This document shows positions 17,986 to 27,136 of a stretch of 45,103 nt of DNA, piece by piece. This DNA comes from Caloramator quimbayensis (GTDB lineage: Bacteria > Bacillota > Clostridia > Clostridiales > Caloramatoraceae), in NCBI RefSeq assembly GCF_900167605.1, contig NZ_FUYH01000021.1:1-45103 (forward strand), given 5' to 3'. Numbering within the stretch: the stretch's first letter is position 1; each line of letters opens with the position of its first letter. Made by a program: the position numbers and the translations under genes. The notes under the pieces were generated by a model that made no database searches, had not been told where the DNA came from, and saw only the letters and a list, made by a program, of their open reading frames with translations.

Positions 17986-18042
17986 AAGCCCATAATACTT
18001 TTTGCCAATTTAAGTAATTGGATTATTAGTATTATGAGCTGT
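17986..18042 (-). terminator. Terminator after the histidine kinase gene; twin of 17125-17180
   Basis: The arms AGCcCATAATACT and AGTATTATGaGCT pair with the same single mismatch as the downstream twin. The loop holds its own small hairpin, CCAATT/AATTGG (18005-18021). On the minus strand the stem is followed by TTTTTTATT. It lies about 50 nt after the kinase stop codon. Confidence 0.72.
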
Positions 18043-18094
18043 AAGCTGCTCTCAATTATACAAGTAAAGCTTATATTGATGATTAGTTAAAGAT

Positions 18095-20431
18095 TTAATC
18101 GCAATATATATTTGAAAACTCAATATTTACATTTTGAATAAGTCTGCTGTCCTCAAATGTCTGTTTATTTTTGCTTTCCTCCAGTTCTATTATAAAATCA
18201 GGCAAATAAATTTTAAAACTGCTTCCTTTTCCTTCATTGCTTATAAGCTCTATCCTGCCGCCTAAGGCATCAACAAAAAGTTTTGTAAGGCAAAGCCCTA
18301 TTCCTGTTCCATCACAGCTTCTTGACAGGCTGTTGTCTATTTGCCCAAAACGCTGAAATACAATGTCCTGCTTATCCTTTGGTATACCTATTCCCTCATC
18401 CTTCACCTCTAAACAAATGCTGTTTTCAATAGTAGAGATATTAACAAAAATATTCTTTTTAGGCTGAGTATATTTAATGGCATTTGAGAGAAGATTTAAA
18501 AGTATTCTCTCGTACTTCTCATCATCGATTGCAATTATTTTACTTTGAGTATCAGATATAAAATGAATATTTATATCCTTCTGCTTAGCATATATTGAAA
18601 CTGATTCGGTTATATATCTTGTAAGCTTTACTATATCTATATTTTTCTTATAAACTTTTAAATACCCTGCATCTGCTCTTACGATATCAAGAAGGTTGTT
18701 AACAAGCCTAAGCTGCTGAAGGCAGCTTTGTTTAATCCTTTTTATATATCCTTTAGCTCTTTCTGAAAGTTCATCTTTGCATAAAAATTCCATGGCTTGA
18801 ACAGCAGCACTTATAATAGAAAGAGGTGTTTTAAACTCATGAGTTATAAAAGAAAAAATCTCTCCCTGCATTTTAAGAAGCTTTGCAATAGCTTCCTTCT
18901 CTTCCACCTCATGCGTAATATCTATAATTATCATAAGTATTTCATATATTTCTCCCGATGAATTTAATATAGGCTGAAATATTAAATTAGAATAAATTTT
19001 TTTATCTTTTTTTATTATTTCAACGTTTTCAATTTTAACTGGGTTTTTATTTTTTTCCATTTCTAAAATATAAATATATGTCTCTTCTTTTTTGTAATCA
19101 ATGGGGAAATATTTTAAAATATGATCCTCTTTAATCATATCAAGATTCATATGAAATCGGGGCACTATTTCTTTTATAAATTCCTTAGCTCTTTTATTCA
19201 TCTCAATTATAACAAAATCAGGATAGGTTATCCTAACAAGCGGGAGTTCAAGGGAATCAATTATTTTATAAAAGTGCTCCATCTGAGTTTTTAATATTTC
19301 TTCATAATTTATCTGCTCAGTAATATCCCTAAAGCATAAAACTGCTTTTGCGATTTCCCCGTTTTTATCGTATATTGGGCTTCCAAAGGTACTGACATAT
19401 ACTGTCCTATCAGGCCGTTTTATGATTTGCAAAAAATTTTCTATTCTCTCTCCCCTGAGCACCCTGCATCCTATAAAGTTTTCAAAGGATATTATATTAC
19501 CATCTTTATCATAATATTTTGTATTCTTTAATGAATCACCATATCTTTTTATACTATCAAAATCATAAAATATTTCCTTTATAGTATCGTTTAAAAGCTC
19601 ATAATTTAATTCTTTATCAACAACAGCAATTCCATCGGATATATTTTTTATAATAGCTTCAAGCTCATCCCTTTGCTGTTTTATTATAGAAGCCTGCCTT
19701 TCAAGTTCCTTTCTCTTTAAAACATCATCCGTTATATCTTTTATACTCACTATGCAGCATTTTATTTCTTTTTTTTCCTTAATAGGTGTTATCTGTATAT
19801 TATAATAGGCAGTATCGCCATTCGATTTTATATGCCTGTATTCCTTTACGTTATATCCTTCTCCTGTTTTTAATATACATTCCCATATCTTTCCCCAAAA
19901 GCTGCTGTTATAATTTGCTTCTATCTCATTCTTGATTTTTTTTCCTATTAGATTCTCCCTTTTGCTTGTGGATTCATATAGATATTTATAAAAATTTTTA
20001 TTAGCTTTTAAAAGTATAAAATCTGGATAGGAAAAAAACGCTATGCCTAAAGAATTATCTGAATAAAACTGTATTCTCTCAAAAAAGCTAAGCTTTTGTC
20101 TTATATACTTTTTGTTCCTTTCTATAAAAGTATAAACATATTCTCCCCTTTTTTTCATTTCATCTTTTATTATTGTAACAACCCTGACTTTAAACATGCT
20201 GTCAAAAATAAAATACTCTTTTTTCCCAAATAAATCATTTTCATCAACTTCAGGGTAAATTCTAATAAGTTTAAAAACTTCTTCTATGCTCTTACCTTCT
20301 ATTTCCTGCTTATCATAATTAATTAATTTAATAAAATTGCTGCTAACTTTTTTAATAATTCCATCTTTAACTATTACATAGGGTTTAAACTTTTTAGATT
20401 TATAAGGAAGCGACTTTTCACCATTCCCCAC
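18095..20431 (-). CDS. Soluble multi-PAS sensor histidine kinase
   Basis: The protein is 778 residues. It has three to four PAS domains in series (about 15-70, 125-235, 255-375, 385-505; typical endings such as 'YYNIQITPIKEKKEIKCCIVSIKDITD' and 'AVLCFRDITEQ'). A HisKA dimerisation domain follows with the phospho-accepting H531 in FITHEFKTPLS. The HATPase_c domain has N-box NLLSNAIKYT, G1 DEGIGIP, F-box FQRFGQ and G2 GTGIGLCLTK. No transmembrane segment is visible, so it senses a cytoplasmic signal such as redox state or a small ligand. The start is a GTG preceded by GGGGGAATGAG. No response regulator is adjacent, so it is an orphan kinase here. A residue tail after the ATPase domain (about 25 residues) has no known role. 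Confidence 0.92.
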   Translation of the reverse strand: MGNGEKSLPYKSKKFKPYVIVKDGIIKKVSSNFIKLINYDKQEIEGKSIEEVFKLIRIYPEVDENDLFGKKEYFIFDSMFKVRVVTIIKDEMKKRGEYVYTFIERNKKYIRQKLSFFERIQFYSDNSLGIAFFSYPDFILLKANKNFYKYLYESTSKRENLIGKKIKNEIEANYNSSFWGKIWECILKTGEGYNVKEYRHIKSNGDTAYYNIQITPIKEKKEIKCCIVSIKDITDDVLKRKELERQASIIKQQRDELEAIIKNISDGIAVVDKELNYELLNDTIKEIFYDFDSIKRYGDSLKNTKYYDKDGNIISFENFIGCRVLRGERIENFLQIIKRPDRTVYVSTFGSPIYDKNGEIAKAVLCFRDITEQINYEEILKTQMEHFYKIIDSLELPLVRITYPDFVIIEMNKRAKEFIKEIVPRFHMNLDMIKEDHILKYFPIDYKKEETYIYILEMEKNKNPVKIENVEIIKKDKKIYSNLIFQPILNSSGEIYEILMIIIDITHEVEEKEAIAKLLKMQGEIFSFITHEFKTPLSIISAAVQAMEFLCKDELSERAKGYIKRIKQSCLQQLRLVNNLLDIVRADAGYLKVYKKNIDIVKLTRYITESVSIYAKQKDINIHFISDTQSKIIAIDDEKYERILLNLLSNAIKYTQPKKNIFVNISTIENSICLEVKDEGIGIPKDKQDIVFQRFGQIDNSLSRSCDGTGIGLCLTKLFVDALGGRIELISNEGKGSSFKIYLPDFIIELEESKNKQTFEDSRLIQNVNIEFSNIYCD

Positions 20432-20572
20432 ATCTCATTCCCCCAAAAAAAATTAATATTTTATATATTCTACAAATTTACAGAATATCCTCTTTTATTC
20501 ATTACAAATGCTCCCAATATGTAAAATTTATATAATATAATTTATAACTATTTGTTTTTATGTAATAAATTG

Positions 20573-20650
20573 TTAACAGGTCATGACTAATAAATAGCCA
20601 CAAGGAATGTATGAAAAAGTTTGTTACTCGTCAATTGGGTGGTATTTTTG
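20573..20650 (+). repeat. 78-nt repeat, left copy (inverted partner at 43309-43386)
   Basis: This begins ttaacaggtcatgacta and ends near gggtggtatttttg. Aligned by eye with the reverse complement of 43309-43386 it matches at about 64 of 76 positions. No coding frame is conserved. It lies just outside the 3' end of the exopolysaccharide cluster, in the 380-nt gap 20432-20811 that otherwise holds the kinase upstream region and the GGGAC motif copies. Confidence 0.8.
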
Positions 20651-20790
20651 AACATGAGGGAACATGAGGGACGGTTAATTATTATATTAATTAATCATAA
20701 TATTTTATGCATGTCCCCCTAATTTTGCAGATATTGTGTATGAAATAAGTAACCGTCCCTCTAAAATAGCAATAATTGTTAACTGTCCCC
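20651..20790. repeat. Cluster of GGGACrGTTA/TAACyGTCCC motifs
   Basis: There is one forward copy (GGGACGGTTA, 20668-20677) and two reverse copies (TAACCGTCCC 20750-20759, TAACTGTCCC 20780-20789). The forward copy is directly preceded by a tandem duplication of aacatgaggg (20651-20670). The forward copy and either reverse copy could form a stem of 10-11 bp. Confidence 0.8.
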
Positions 20791-20800
20791 TATAAAAAAT

Positions 20801-20822
20801 AAAAAAGAGCCTTAATAGGCTC
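20801..20822 (-). terminator. Terminator of the exopolysaccharide operon
   Basis: The stem GAGCCT/AGGCTC spans the last codons of the sugar transferase gene. On the minus strand it is followed by TTTTTTATTTTTTATAG, an excellent U-tract. It should end the 15-gene cluster. Confidence 0.85.
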
Positions 20823-21462
20823 CTTCTCTCATAAAGACAACTTTAAAGGTTTTAAGGAATATTTTAAAATCAAGCCAAAGAGAAAAATTCTTTACATATT
20901 TGACATCATATTCAATAGTCTGTCCAATGTCCAGCTCCCCTCTTCCGTTAACCTGAGCTAAACCTGAAACACCGGGTTTTAATAAAAGCCTTATTTTTTC
21001 ATAATCGCTGTAGAGCTTTACTATATCTGGTATCTCTGGTCTTGGTCCGATAAGGCTCATATCACCCTTTAATATATTTATAAGCTGTGGAAGTTCATCA
21101 AGGCTCGTTTTCCTAAGAAACCTTCCTGATTTAGTAATCCTTGGGTCATCCTTTTCCTGAAAAACGAAATTTTTAAGGTTTTCCTTATCTACTTTTTTGT
21201 TAAACAGTTTATCTGCATTTTTAACCATTGTTCTGAATTTATATATTGTAAAGGGTTTTCCCTTTAATCCTATTCTTGTTTGTTTAAAAACTGCCTCTCC
21301 CTCGGAGTCTATTTTTATCCATATAGATATAAAAAGAAAAAGAGGGCTCAAAATAATAAGCAAAACTAATGAAAAGATTATGTCAAAAAACCTTTTGATG
21401 GCAAACTGCATCTTCTTTTTATTGAGACTGCTTTCTATTTCTCTTAATATATCGCCTTCCAT
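20812..21462 (-). CDS. Initiating undecaprenyl-phosphate phosphoglycosyl transferase
   Basis: This 216-residue protein belongs to the bacterial sugar transferase (monotopic PGT) family. It has an N-terminal reentrant membrane helix FDIIFSLVLLIILSPLF, then VFKQTRIGLKGKPFTIYKFRTM, the catalytic and phosphate-binding region LRKTSLDELPQLINILKGDMSLIGPRPE, and KPGVSGLAQVNGR. It is the short form, without the extra membrane domain of WcaJ or WbaP. It moves a sugar-1-phosphate from a UDP-sugar to undecaprenyl phosphate on the inner membrane face, the first step of repeat-unit assembly. It is the last gene of the cluster, with the start set by GGAGGG and an 11-nt gap after the acetyltransferase gene. 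The sugar is unknown; a product of the CapD-type enzyme would fit. Confidence 0.92.
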   Translation of the reverse strand: MEGDILREIESSLNKKKMQFAIKRFFDIIFSLVLLIILSPLFLFISIWIKIDSEGEAVFKQTRIGLKGKPFTIYKFRTMVKNADKLFNKKVDKENLKNFVFQEKDDPRITKSGRFLRKTSLDELPQLINILKGDMSLIGPRPEIPDIVKLYSDYEKIRLLLKPGVSGLAQVNGRGELDIGQTIEYDVKYVKNFSLWLDFKIFLKTFKVVFMREGAY

Positions 21463-21473
21463 AGGACCCTCCT

Positions 21474-22037
21474 TTATTTTAATTCCTTAATGAATTTTGC
21501 AGGTACTCCTCCAACTACCGTATAATCAGGAACATCACGATTTACAACTGAGCCTGCCGCAACAACAGAACATTTTCCTATTCTAACTCCGCAAAGTATT
21601 GTTGCATTCGCTCCAATCCAGCATCCTTCTTCTAATATAACCGGAGCAGCCTTTCTTTTATAAAACCTGTTCATCATTCTATTTCCAACATCCTGATGGG
21701 TTAAAATGCTTACCCCTTCGGATAAAACTGCATCTTTTTTTATAGTTATACTGTCTGCCATGTCAAAGAAAACTTTTCTTCCTATAAAGCAGTTATCTTC
21801 TATTATAAGGTTATTATAATTAAAATAGGTGTTGTCGAGTATCATTCCAGGCCTTATATTTGAAGATAGGGATACCTTTGCTCCAAGAATATTTAATGCT
21901 GTTTTAATCTCCCTTTCATTGCAGTGCTCTATATATCTATTTATAATATAGTCGCCTGAAATTTTAGCCCTTAATTTAAGACATCCTACTTTTACTGAAG
22001 TTAAAAATTGTACCAACCATCTAAATAAACTTTTCAA
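21474..22037 (-). CDS. Hexapeptide-repeat O-acetyltransferase
   Basis: The protein has 187 residues with an N-terminal helical region, then left-handed beta-helix hexapeptide repeats (IIEDNCFIGRKVFFDMADSI, EEGCWIGANATILCGVRIG) and the usual end VVAAGSVVNRDVPDYTVVGGVPAKFIKEL. It is like WcaF- and Maa-type acetyltransferases and probably O-acetylates a sugar of the repeat unit using acetyl-CoA. I place the start at a TTG (22037) because AAAGGAG stands 7-8 nt upstream and it lies 25 nt after the preceding stop. The upstream ATGs at 22103 and 22079 overlap the dehydrogenase gene and lack ribosome binding sites. Confidence 0.85.
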   Translation of the reverse strand: MKSLFRWLVQFLTSVKVGCLKLRAKISGDYIINRYIEHCNEREIKTALNILGAKVSLSSNIRPGMILDNTYFNYNNLIIEDNCFIGRKVFFDMADSITIKKDAVLSEGVSILTHQDVGNRMMNRFYKRKAAPVILEEGCWIGANATILCGVRIGKCSVVAAGSVVNRDVPDYTVVGGVPAKFIKELK

Positions 22038-22062
22038 GTTAATTCTCCTTTGCTTGAAGGTT

Positions 22063-23400
22063 TTATATTGACATAACATGTATTCCTTTTTCAATAAGCT
22101 CATTTTTATATTTTATGAATAAACTCTTAGCGTCGAATATTACTGCTCCATTTTTTAAATTATTTAAAAGATACTCTAAATCTATTGCGTCGAATTCCCT
22201 TTGCTTTGCAAGAATCATAACAGCATCCATGTTTTTTACAGCTTCATCTAATTTTTCAACTTTAAAATCATATACCGTCGGAACAACAGGGTCATAGGCA
22301 AAAACCTTAGCTCCCCTGTTTTTTAATATATTTACAATCTCAATCGGAGGGCTTATTCTATCATCGTTAGAATAATCCTTCATTGCAATTCCAAGAACTC
22401 CAATGCTGCTGTTTTTAAAATCTTTTCCTAAGCTCTTTAGCTTTTCTTCAAGCATAGTTACCATAATTTCAGGAAGGTTAGCATTTTTTTGTCTTGAAAG
22501 CCTTAATAAGTCAAGGCTTACACCAAGCTCCTGCGCCTTTGGCTCTAAATAATGATAAGCATTAGGGATGCAGTATCCTCCAACTCCAGGACCTGGCGTT
22601 AGAAGTTTTACTCTTTTATGAGTGTTAGCTACCTTAACAACTTCAAAAATATCTATTCCAAGGGCTTCAGTAAACCTTGCAAATTCCTGTACCATTGCTA
22701 TATTTACATCCCTTTGAACGTTTTCAAAGACCTTTGATGTTTCTACTATCTTTATATTGCTTGCAGTTATAACATCAACTTTGCAAACTATTGATAAAAG
22801 TTCCTTTGCCTTATTTGCACTCTCTTCATTTATACCTGCAACAATCGTTGGCATATAAGCAAATTCTTCAAAGGCATGCCCCTCAGCAATTCTTTCTGAG
22901 GAATAGGCAAGATAGAAATCTTCTCCAGCCTTAAGATTAGACTCCTTTTCTAATATTGGAAGTATTTTTTCCTCCGTTGTTCCTGGAATTACTGTGCTCC
23001 TTATAACCACAAGGTCTCCTTTTTTAAGGTTTTTACCTATAACTGTGCAGCAATCTAAAAGATCCTTAATGTCGTGGCTGCCGTTTCTTATTGGAATACC
23101 AACTGTTACTATTATATTGTTGCACTCTTTAAGGGCAAGTTCCATATCAGCTGTTGCTCTGTATCTATTGCTTTTAAGTTCCTCCCTTAAAATCTCCTGA
23201 ATAGTTTTTCCTTCAAAGCTTTCGGTATGATATGTTATTCCACTGTTTATGTCATCAACAAGCTCTTTAATAACATCTACTCCATAAACATTGCATCCTC
23301 TAAAGGAAAAACTAAGTGAAAGAGGGAGGCCAACAAATCCCTGTCCAAACACTGCCACGTTTTTATATCTTTCCTCTATTTTTTCAACTAAAATTCCCAT
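22063..23400 (-). CDS. UDP-sugar (UDP-ManNAcA/GlcNAcA-type) dehydrogenase
   Basis: The protein is 445 residues. It has an NAD-binding Rossmann start FGQGFVGLPLSLSFSFRG, the central dimerisation domain with VIRSTVIPGTTEEKILP, SSERIAEG, the catalytic cysteine C277 in GPGVGGYCIPN, and a C-terminal UDP-binding domain with VLGIAMKDYSNDDRISPPIEI. It oxidises a UDP-N-acetylhexosamine twice at C6 to the uronic acid. It is the second such enzyme in the cluster (the other is at 35287-36600) and differs in the catalytic loop, so it likely acts on a different sugar such as UDP-ManNAc, as in WecC. The start follows GAGGAT and overlaps the end of the upstream O-antigen ligase gene by 13 nt. Confidence 0.88.
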   Translation of the reverse strand: MGILVEKIEERYKNVAVFGQGFVGLPLSLSFSFRGCNVYGVDVIKELVDDINSGITYHTESFEGKTIQEILREELKSNRYRATADMELALKECNNIIVTVGIPIRNGSHDIKDLLDCCTVIGKNLKKGDLVVIRSTVIPGTTEEKILPILEKESNLKAGEDFYLAYSSERIAEGHAFEEFAYMPTIVAGINEESANKAKELLSIVCKVDVITASNIKIVETSKVFENVQRDVNIAMVQEFARFTEALGIDIFEVVKVANTHKRVKLLTPGPGVGGYCIPNAYHYLEPKAQELGVSLDLLRLSRQKNANLPEIMVTMLEEKLKSLGKDFKNSSIGVLGIAMKDYSNDDRISPPIEIVNILKNRGAKVFAYDPVVPTVYDFKVEKLDEAVKNMDAVMILAKQREFDAIDLEYLLNNLKNGAVIFDAKSLFIKYKNELIEKGIHVMSI

Positions 23401-24644
23401 TTTTTATCCTCCTGTTCTTCTAAAAAATTACCTTTATATAATAAAGCAATTATTATCCATACAAATACATTAAGCTGAGGTATAAACATCAAATTATTAA
23501 AGAAATTCTGGAAAATATATGATGCCCCAAAGCATAAAAAAGCTAAGGCATAAAGATTATATTTTTTACTATTTTTATAAGTATAATATATTAGATAAAA
23601 TAGCATTAAATAAATACCTATGAAAAGGATTCCTCCAAAAATCCCAAGCTCTGCAAACATCTTTATATAGGAGTTGTGAACGCTGAACTTCCATCTTCCA
23701 AGGTATAAATCCTTATACTTTTTTACATACTCTGTATACCTGTAAAGATAGTTTCCGTTTCCAACCCCCGTCCAAAAATGTTCCTTAAACATTATAATAC
23801 CAGTTTTCCAAAGCTTCAACCTTTCATTATTAGTAAGATTTGAAAAGCTGAAAATAGAAAGTATCCTGTTTCTTATATATGGAACTATAAGAGCTCCTCC
23901 AAAAATAAAGGGAAGAGATATAAGTCCCTTTTTGTACCTTATAAAAAATAAAAGTAAAAGTCCTAATCCAAATCCTACCCATGAGCCTCTTGTAAAGCTC
24001 ATTAAAAGATTAAAAAGAAAAAGAATAAAAAGAAGTATGTTATATAAAATTTTAAGCCTTTTACCTTCAATCATATCAATTATTGGAATGAATATAACTG
24101 AATTTACTGCACATCCCCAATAGTTAGGATTTTCAAAGGTTGCAAAAACTCTTCCTCTTCCAAGGGGATAAACTGCACCTGCATCTCTGAAATTGGAAAG
24201 GTTAAGTACAAACTGCATAACCCCATAGAAATTTGCAAATATCATAGACAGAAAATAAAGCAAAAATGAAACCTTAATAAATTTATCATCAGCGATTATA
24301 ATTATTAGATAGAAAAGAAGAACATATTCTAAAAACCTAAAAGTTTCAGATATTGCAGCTGCTTTATTTACGGAGTATCCTACAGATATAAGGCTAAGAA
24401 GAACAAAAAATATAATAAATATGTTTAAAAGTTTAATTCTTTTGCTGAAAATTGTTTCAAGGAAGGCCTTATCTTTAATACAAAAAAGTCTGATACAATA
24501 TAAAGCCCCAATAAATATTGCAAGTCCCCCTAAAATAAAATCAGCAGACATGGGAAAATATTTTATCTTTACTTTAAGGGGCATAATAGGAACAATTAAA
24601 ATAAAAGAGTACATAATTATATTAAATAATCTCTTTAAAAACAT
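23388..24644 (-). CDS. O-antigen ligase/polymerase (Wzy/WaaL superfamily), second copy
   Basis: This is a membrane protein of about 418 residues with around eleven hydrophobic helices. The Wzy_C/O-antigen ligase domain shows the typical segment FTRGSWVGFGLGLLLLFFIRY in the middle. A large extracytoplasmic loop follows with TGVGNGNYLYRYTEYVKKY and the conserved HNSYIKMFAELGIFGGILFIG. It joins or polymerises undecaprenyl-linked glycan on the outer membrane face. The start at 24644 is set by GGAGGG; an upstream ATG at 24656 overlaps the binding site. A different member of the same superfamily lies at 25721-27133. One may be the polymerase and the other a ligase transferring chains to the wall. 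Confidence 0.87.
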   Translation of the reverse strand: MFLKRLFNIIMYSFILIVPIMPLKVKIKYFPMSADFILGGLAIFIGALYCIRLFCIKDKAFLETIFSKRIKLLNIFIIFFVLLSLISVGYSVNKAAAISETFRFLEYVLLFYLIIIIADDKFIKVSFLLYFLSMIFANFYGVMQFVLNLSNFRDAGAVYPLGRGRVFATFENPNYWGCAVNSVIFIPIIDMIEGKRLKILYNILLFILFLFNLLMSFTRGSWVGFGLGLLLLFFIRYKKGLISLPFIFGGALIVPYIRNRILSIFSFSNLTNNERLKLWKTGIIMFKEHFWTGVGNGNYLYRYTEYVKKYKDLYLGRWKFSVHNSYIKMFAELGIFGGILFIGIYLMLFYLIYYTYKNSKKYNLYALAFLCFGASYIFQNFFNNLMFIPQLNVFVWIIIALLYKGNFLEEQEDKKWEF

Positions 24645-24663
24645 ACAACCCTCCATTTATCCC

Positions 24664-25707
24664 CTATTTAATCATTTTTTCATAAAGCTCTTCTACCATT
24701 TTAATATTATTGCTCCAAAGAGCTTTATCTTCAATTATTTTTCTGTTAACTATTGAAGCTTTTTTTATCTTTTCTTTATTGCTGCAGCACCACAAAATAG
24801 ATTCTTCTACCTCTTTGCTGTTTATTTCTTTAACTATATAACCATTTTCCCTATCCTTAACCCATTCTTTATTTGCAGGAAGATTTGAAACTATGGGGAA
24901 AAGTCCGCAGCACATAGCCTCAAGTAAACTTACAGAAGTTGAATCCGATGATGGTATAGAAATAAATACATCGTTAGTATAAAGAAGCTTTCCTATATCC
25001 TCAGGTCTATACCTTCCTGTAAATTTAACTTTATCTTCTATTCCATACTCTTTAACCTTATCTTTAAGCTTTTCCATCTCACTTCCATCTGCTGCAATAG
25101 TAAGATTTATGTCTTTGTTTTTAGAAAGTGCACTATAAAAACCATCTATTATTACATCTATGTTATAAAGTTTTTCAAGCCTTCTATTACTAATAAAATT
25201 CAAATTATTATTTCTAAACTCATGAATATAGTTTAAAAGTTCATCCTCAACTCCCATAGGAAATGTAAAAACCTTATTTCTATCCCCGCCAAGCTCAATA
25301 ATTTTTTCGCTCATATAGTAAGAATCTGAGGTTATATAGGATGCCTTTTTAATAACATACTTTGTTATCATCCTTAAAATGAAAGACTTTTCAGGGCCTA
25401 TAAGTATGTCAGAGCCCCATGTTGATAATATGAAATCATATCCCTTCATAGTTGCTGCATAAAGTCCGCAGGTATTCGCCTGATGGGCATGAAGTATATC
25501 AGGATTTATTTTTCTTATAAGGCTATGGACTTTTTTACGCATTTTAAAATAATTTTTAAGGCTGTAGTTTAAATAATGTACATTAGCCCCATCAATAACA
25601 GCATCTCTGTGGGATATGACATGTACCTCATGTCCTATTTTTGCCATTTGCTGTGCCCACTTTTTTGTATGACTAAGGGAAGCATTAGCCAAAAAACATA
25701 TTACCAC
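24664..25707 (-). CDS. GT4-family glycosyltransferase
   Basis: The protein has about 347 residues and a GT-B fold. The N-terminal half starts VICFLANASLSHTKKWAQQMAKIGHEVHVIS, with HAHQANTCG and STWGSDILI. The C-terminal half has the group 1 glycosyltransferase region VKFTGRYRPEDIGKLLYTNDVFISIPSSDSTSVSLLEAMCCGLFPIVSN, containing the E-x7-E-like nucleotide-binding loop. It is cytosolic and adds one sugar to the lipid-linked repeat. I place the start at a GTG (25707) after AGGTGGTG, 13 nt past the upstream stop. A longer frame to 25755 overlaps the ligase gene and has no binding site. Confidence 0.86.
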   Translation of the reverse strand: MVICFLANASLSHTKKWAQQMAKIGHEVHVISHRDAVIDGANVHYLNYSLKNYFKMRKKVHSLIRKINPDILHAHQANTCGLYAATMKGYDFILSTWGSDILIGPEKSFILRMITKYVIKKASYITSDSYYMSEKIIELGGDRNKVFTFPMGVEDELLNYIHEFRNNNLNFISNRRLEKLYNIDVIIDGFYSALSKNKDINLTIAADGSEMEKLKDKVKEYGIEDKVKFTGRYRPEDIGKLLYTNDVFISIPSSDSTSVSLLEAMCCGLFPIVSNLPANKEWVKDRENGYIVKEINSKEVEESILWCCSNKEKIKKASIVNRKIIEDKALWSNNIKMVEELYEKMIK

Positions 25708-25720
25708 CTTTTCACCACCT

Positions 25721-27133
25721 TTACTCAATTTCTCTCTGATTTCCTTTAAACTCAATTATCATAAATACTGTCCATATAATTAATGTCATAGTGATTATTC
25801 CTTTATGCTCAAATTCCACACCTGTTAAAACGGAAAAAATCAAGTATGATATTAAACAGGCAACCTCTGCCCTGCAATTTTTAAAGTTTTTAACAGCATA
25901 GATAAATCTGCTTAAAATAATTATGAAAAATGCTGCTGCACTTATTATTCCAAATTCAACAGCTATTTGAAGCCAAAGGTTATGTGCCGCTTCAAGATTG
26001 TAGGAAGCGACTGTTATATTATCCCTAAGGCCCGTTGGCATCATATAGTATCCTTCAATAAGGCATTTCTTATAAACCTGAGCAAAATTTCCTCCCCCTA
26101 CTCCAAAGGGGTACCTTATCATTATAAATAGGCTTGTATAAAGGGACTGGAGTCTTGCTATGCTCGATTCATTCATAAACAAATCCATATTAGTTCCACG
26201 CTTTAAAATAAACGTCATAGCAGGTTTTATAAAAACTATACCCAAAGCTATTAAAATATAAAATATTTTTTTATACTTTTTGCTTATAAGCATTATTAAT
26301 ATCGATAAGAAAAACGCTATCCATGCTCCTCTTGTAAAGGTTATAAAAAGTCCTCCTGAACACAGAAATAAAGATATAATTAAAAAGCTCTGTATTCTTT
26401 TGCTGTTTTTAGAATATAAAATCTCGTTTAATATAAAGGGAAGTATAAGTATTACTATTCCTGCAAATATATTTACATTATGATACCCAAAGGTAATGTT
26501 GAGCCTCTTTTCAACGATTGTTGAAGGTGTTATTCTGTTTGATATAATTTGAAATGCTCCATATACGCAGCTTAAATCGCACTGCAGTATAAAAGCATAA
26601 ATTATATGTTTAAAGTTTTTATCTCTAAACCTCACATAAACAGCTAAAGCAAACATAACGGGTATAGCTGCTGCAATATAAGTGCTTGCAAAGCTACTTT
26701 TAATGTTATCTGAGAAAATAGCGCTGTTTAGAGAAAATATTACAAATATAAAAATATATATAATATAATTCAGCTTATCCTGCTGCTTATAATATACTTC
26801 CTTTATAAAATTTATTATATCTTTAATACAAAAGATAAATAAAGTAGTTATATATATTGTTTCATAGGTAATTTTAAACACAAACAATTCAAAATACACT
26901 GCTTTTCTTGCCGTAACGAGAAAGGGAAAGGAAAATATAAACAAAAGAATTGAAAGGTTAATATCCTTATTTAAAAAATAAACTTCAAAAAACAGAGCAA
27001 AGGTTGCAGCAAAAAGCATTGCTGTATCTTTAATCCCAAGATCTTTATAATTTAATATTGAAACCATAAAAGATAAAATAATTATAAATAATATAACTAT
27101 ATAATCTCTCTTTGTTAAATTATATCTTTTCAT
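25721..27133 (-). CDS. O-antigen ligase/polymerase (Wzy/WaaL superfamily), first copy
   Basis: The protein has 470 residues and about twelve membrane helices. The domain signature is FITFTRGAWIAFFLSILIMLIS, a periplasm-side loop with FGVGGGNFAQVYKKCLIEG, and the conserved EAAHNLWLQIAVEFGIISAAAFF. It is longer than its neighbour at 23388-24644 and similar only in these motifs, so the two are not a recent duplication. It most likely polymerises repeat units, using undecaprenyl-diphosphate-linked glycan exported by the flippase at 28441-29979. The start is set by AAGGAG 6 nt upstream; 3 nt separate it from the solute-binding-like gene. Confidence 0.87.
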   Translation of the reverse strand: MKRYNLTKRDYIVILFIIILSFMVSILNYKDLGIKDTAMLFAATFALFFEVYFLNKDINLSILLFIFSFPFLVTARKAVYFELFVFKITYETIYITTLFIFCIKDIINFIKEVYYKQQDKLNYIIYIFIFVIFSLNSAIFSDNIKSSFASTYIAAAIPVMFALAVYVRFRDKNFKHIIYAFILQCDLSCVYGAFQIISNRITPSTIVEKRLNITFGYHNVNIFAGIVILILPFILNEILYSKNSKRIQSFLIISLFLCSGGLFITFTRGAWIAFFLSILIMLISKKYKKIFYILIALGIVFIKPAMTFILKRGTNMDLFMNESSIARLQSLYTSLFIMIRYPFGVGGGNFAQVYKKCLIEGYYMMPTGLRDNITVASYNLEAAHNLWLQIAVEFGIISAAAFFIIILSRFIYAVKNFKNCRAEVACLISYLIFSVLTGVEFEHKGIITMTLIIWTVFMIIEFKGNQREIE

Positions 27134-27136
27134 TTT

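Noticed and set aside
23388-27133. Two O-antigen ligase-like genes as a recent tandem duplication
   Set aside because: They share only superfamily motifs and differ in length and loop sequence, with another gene between them.
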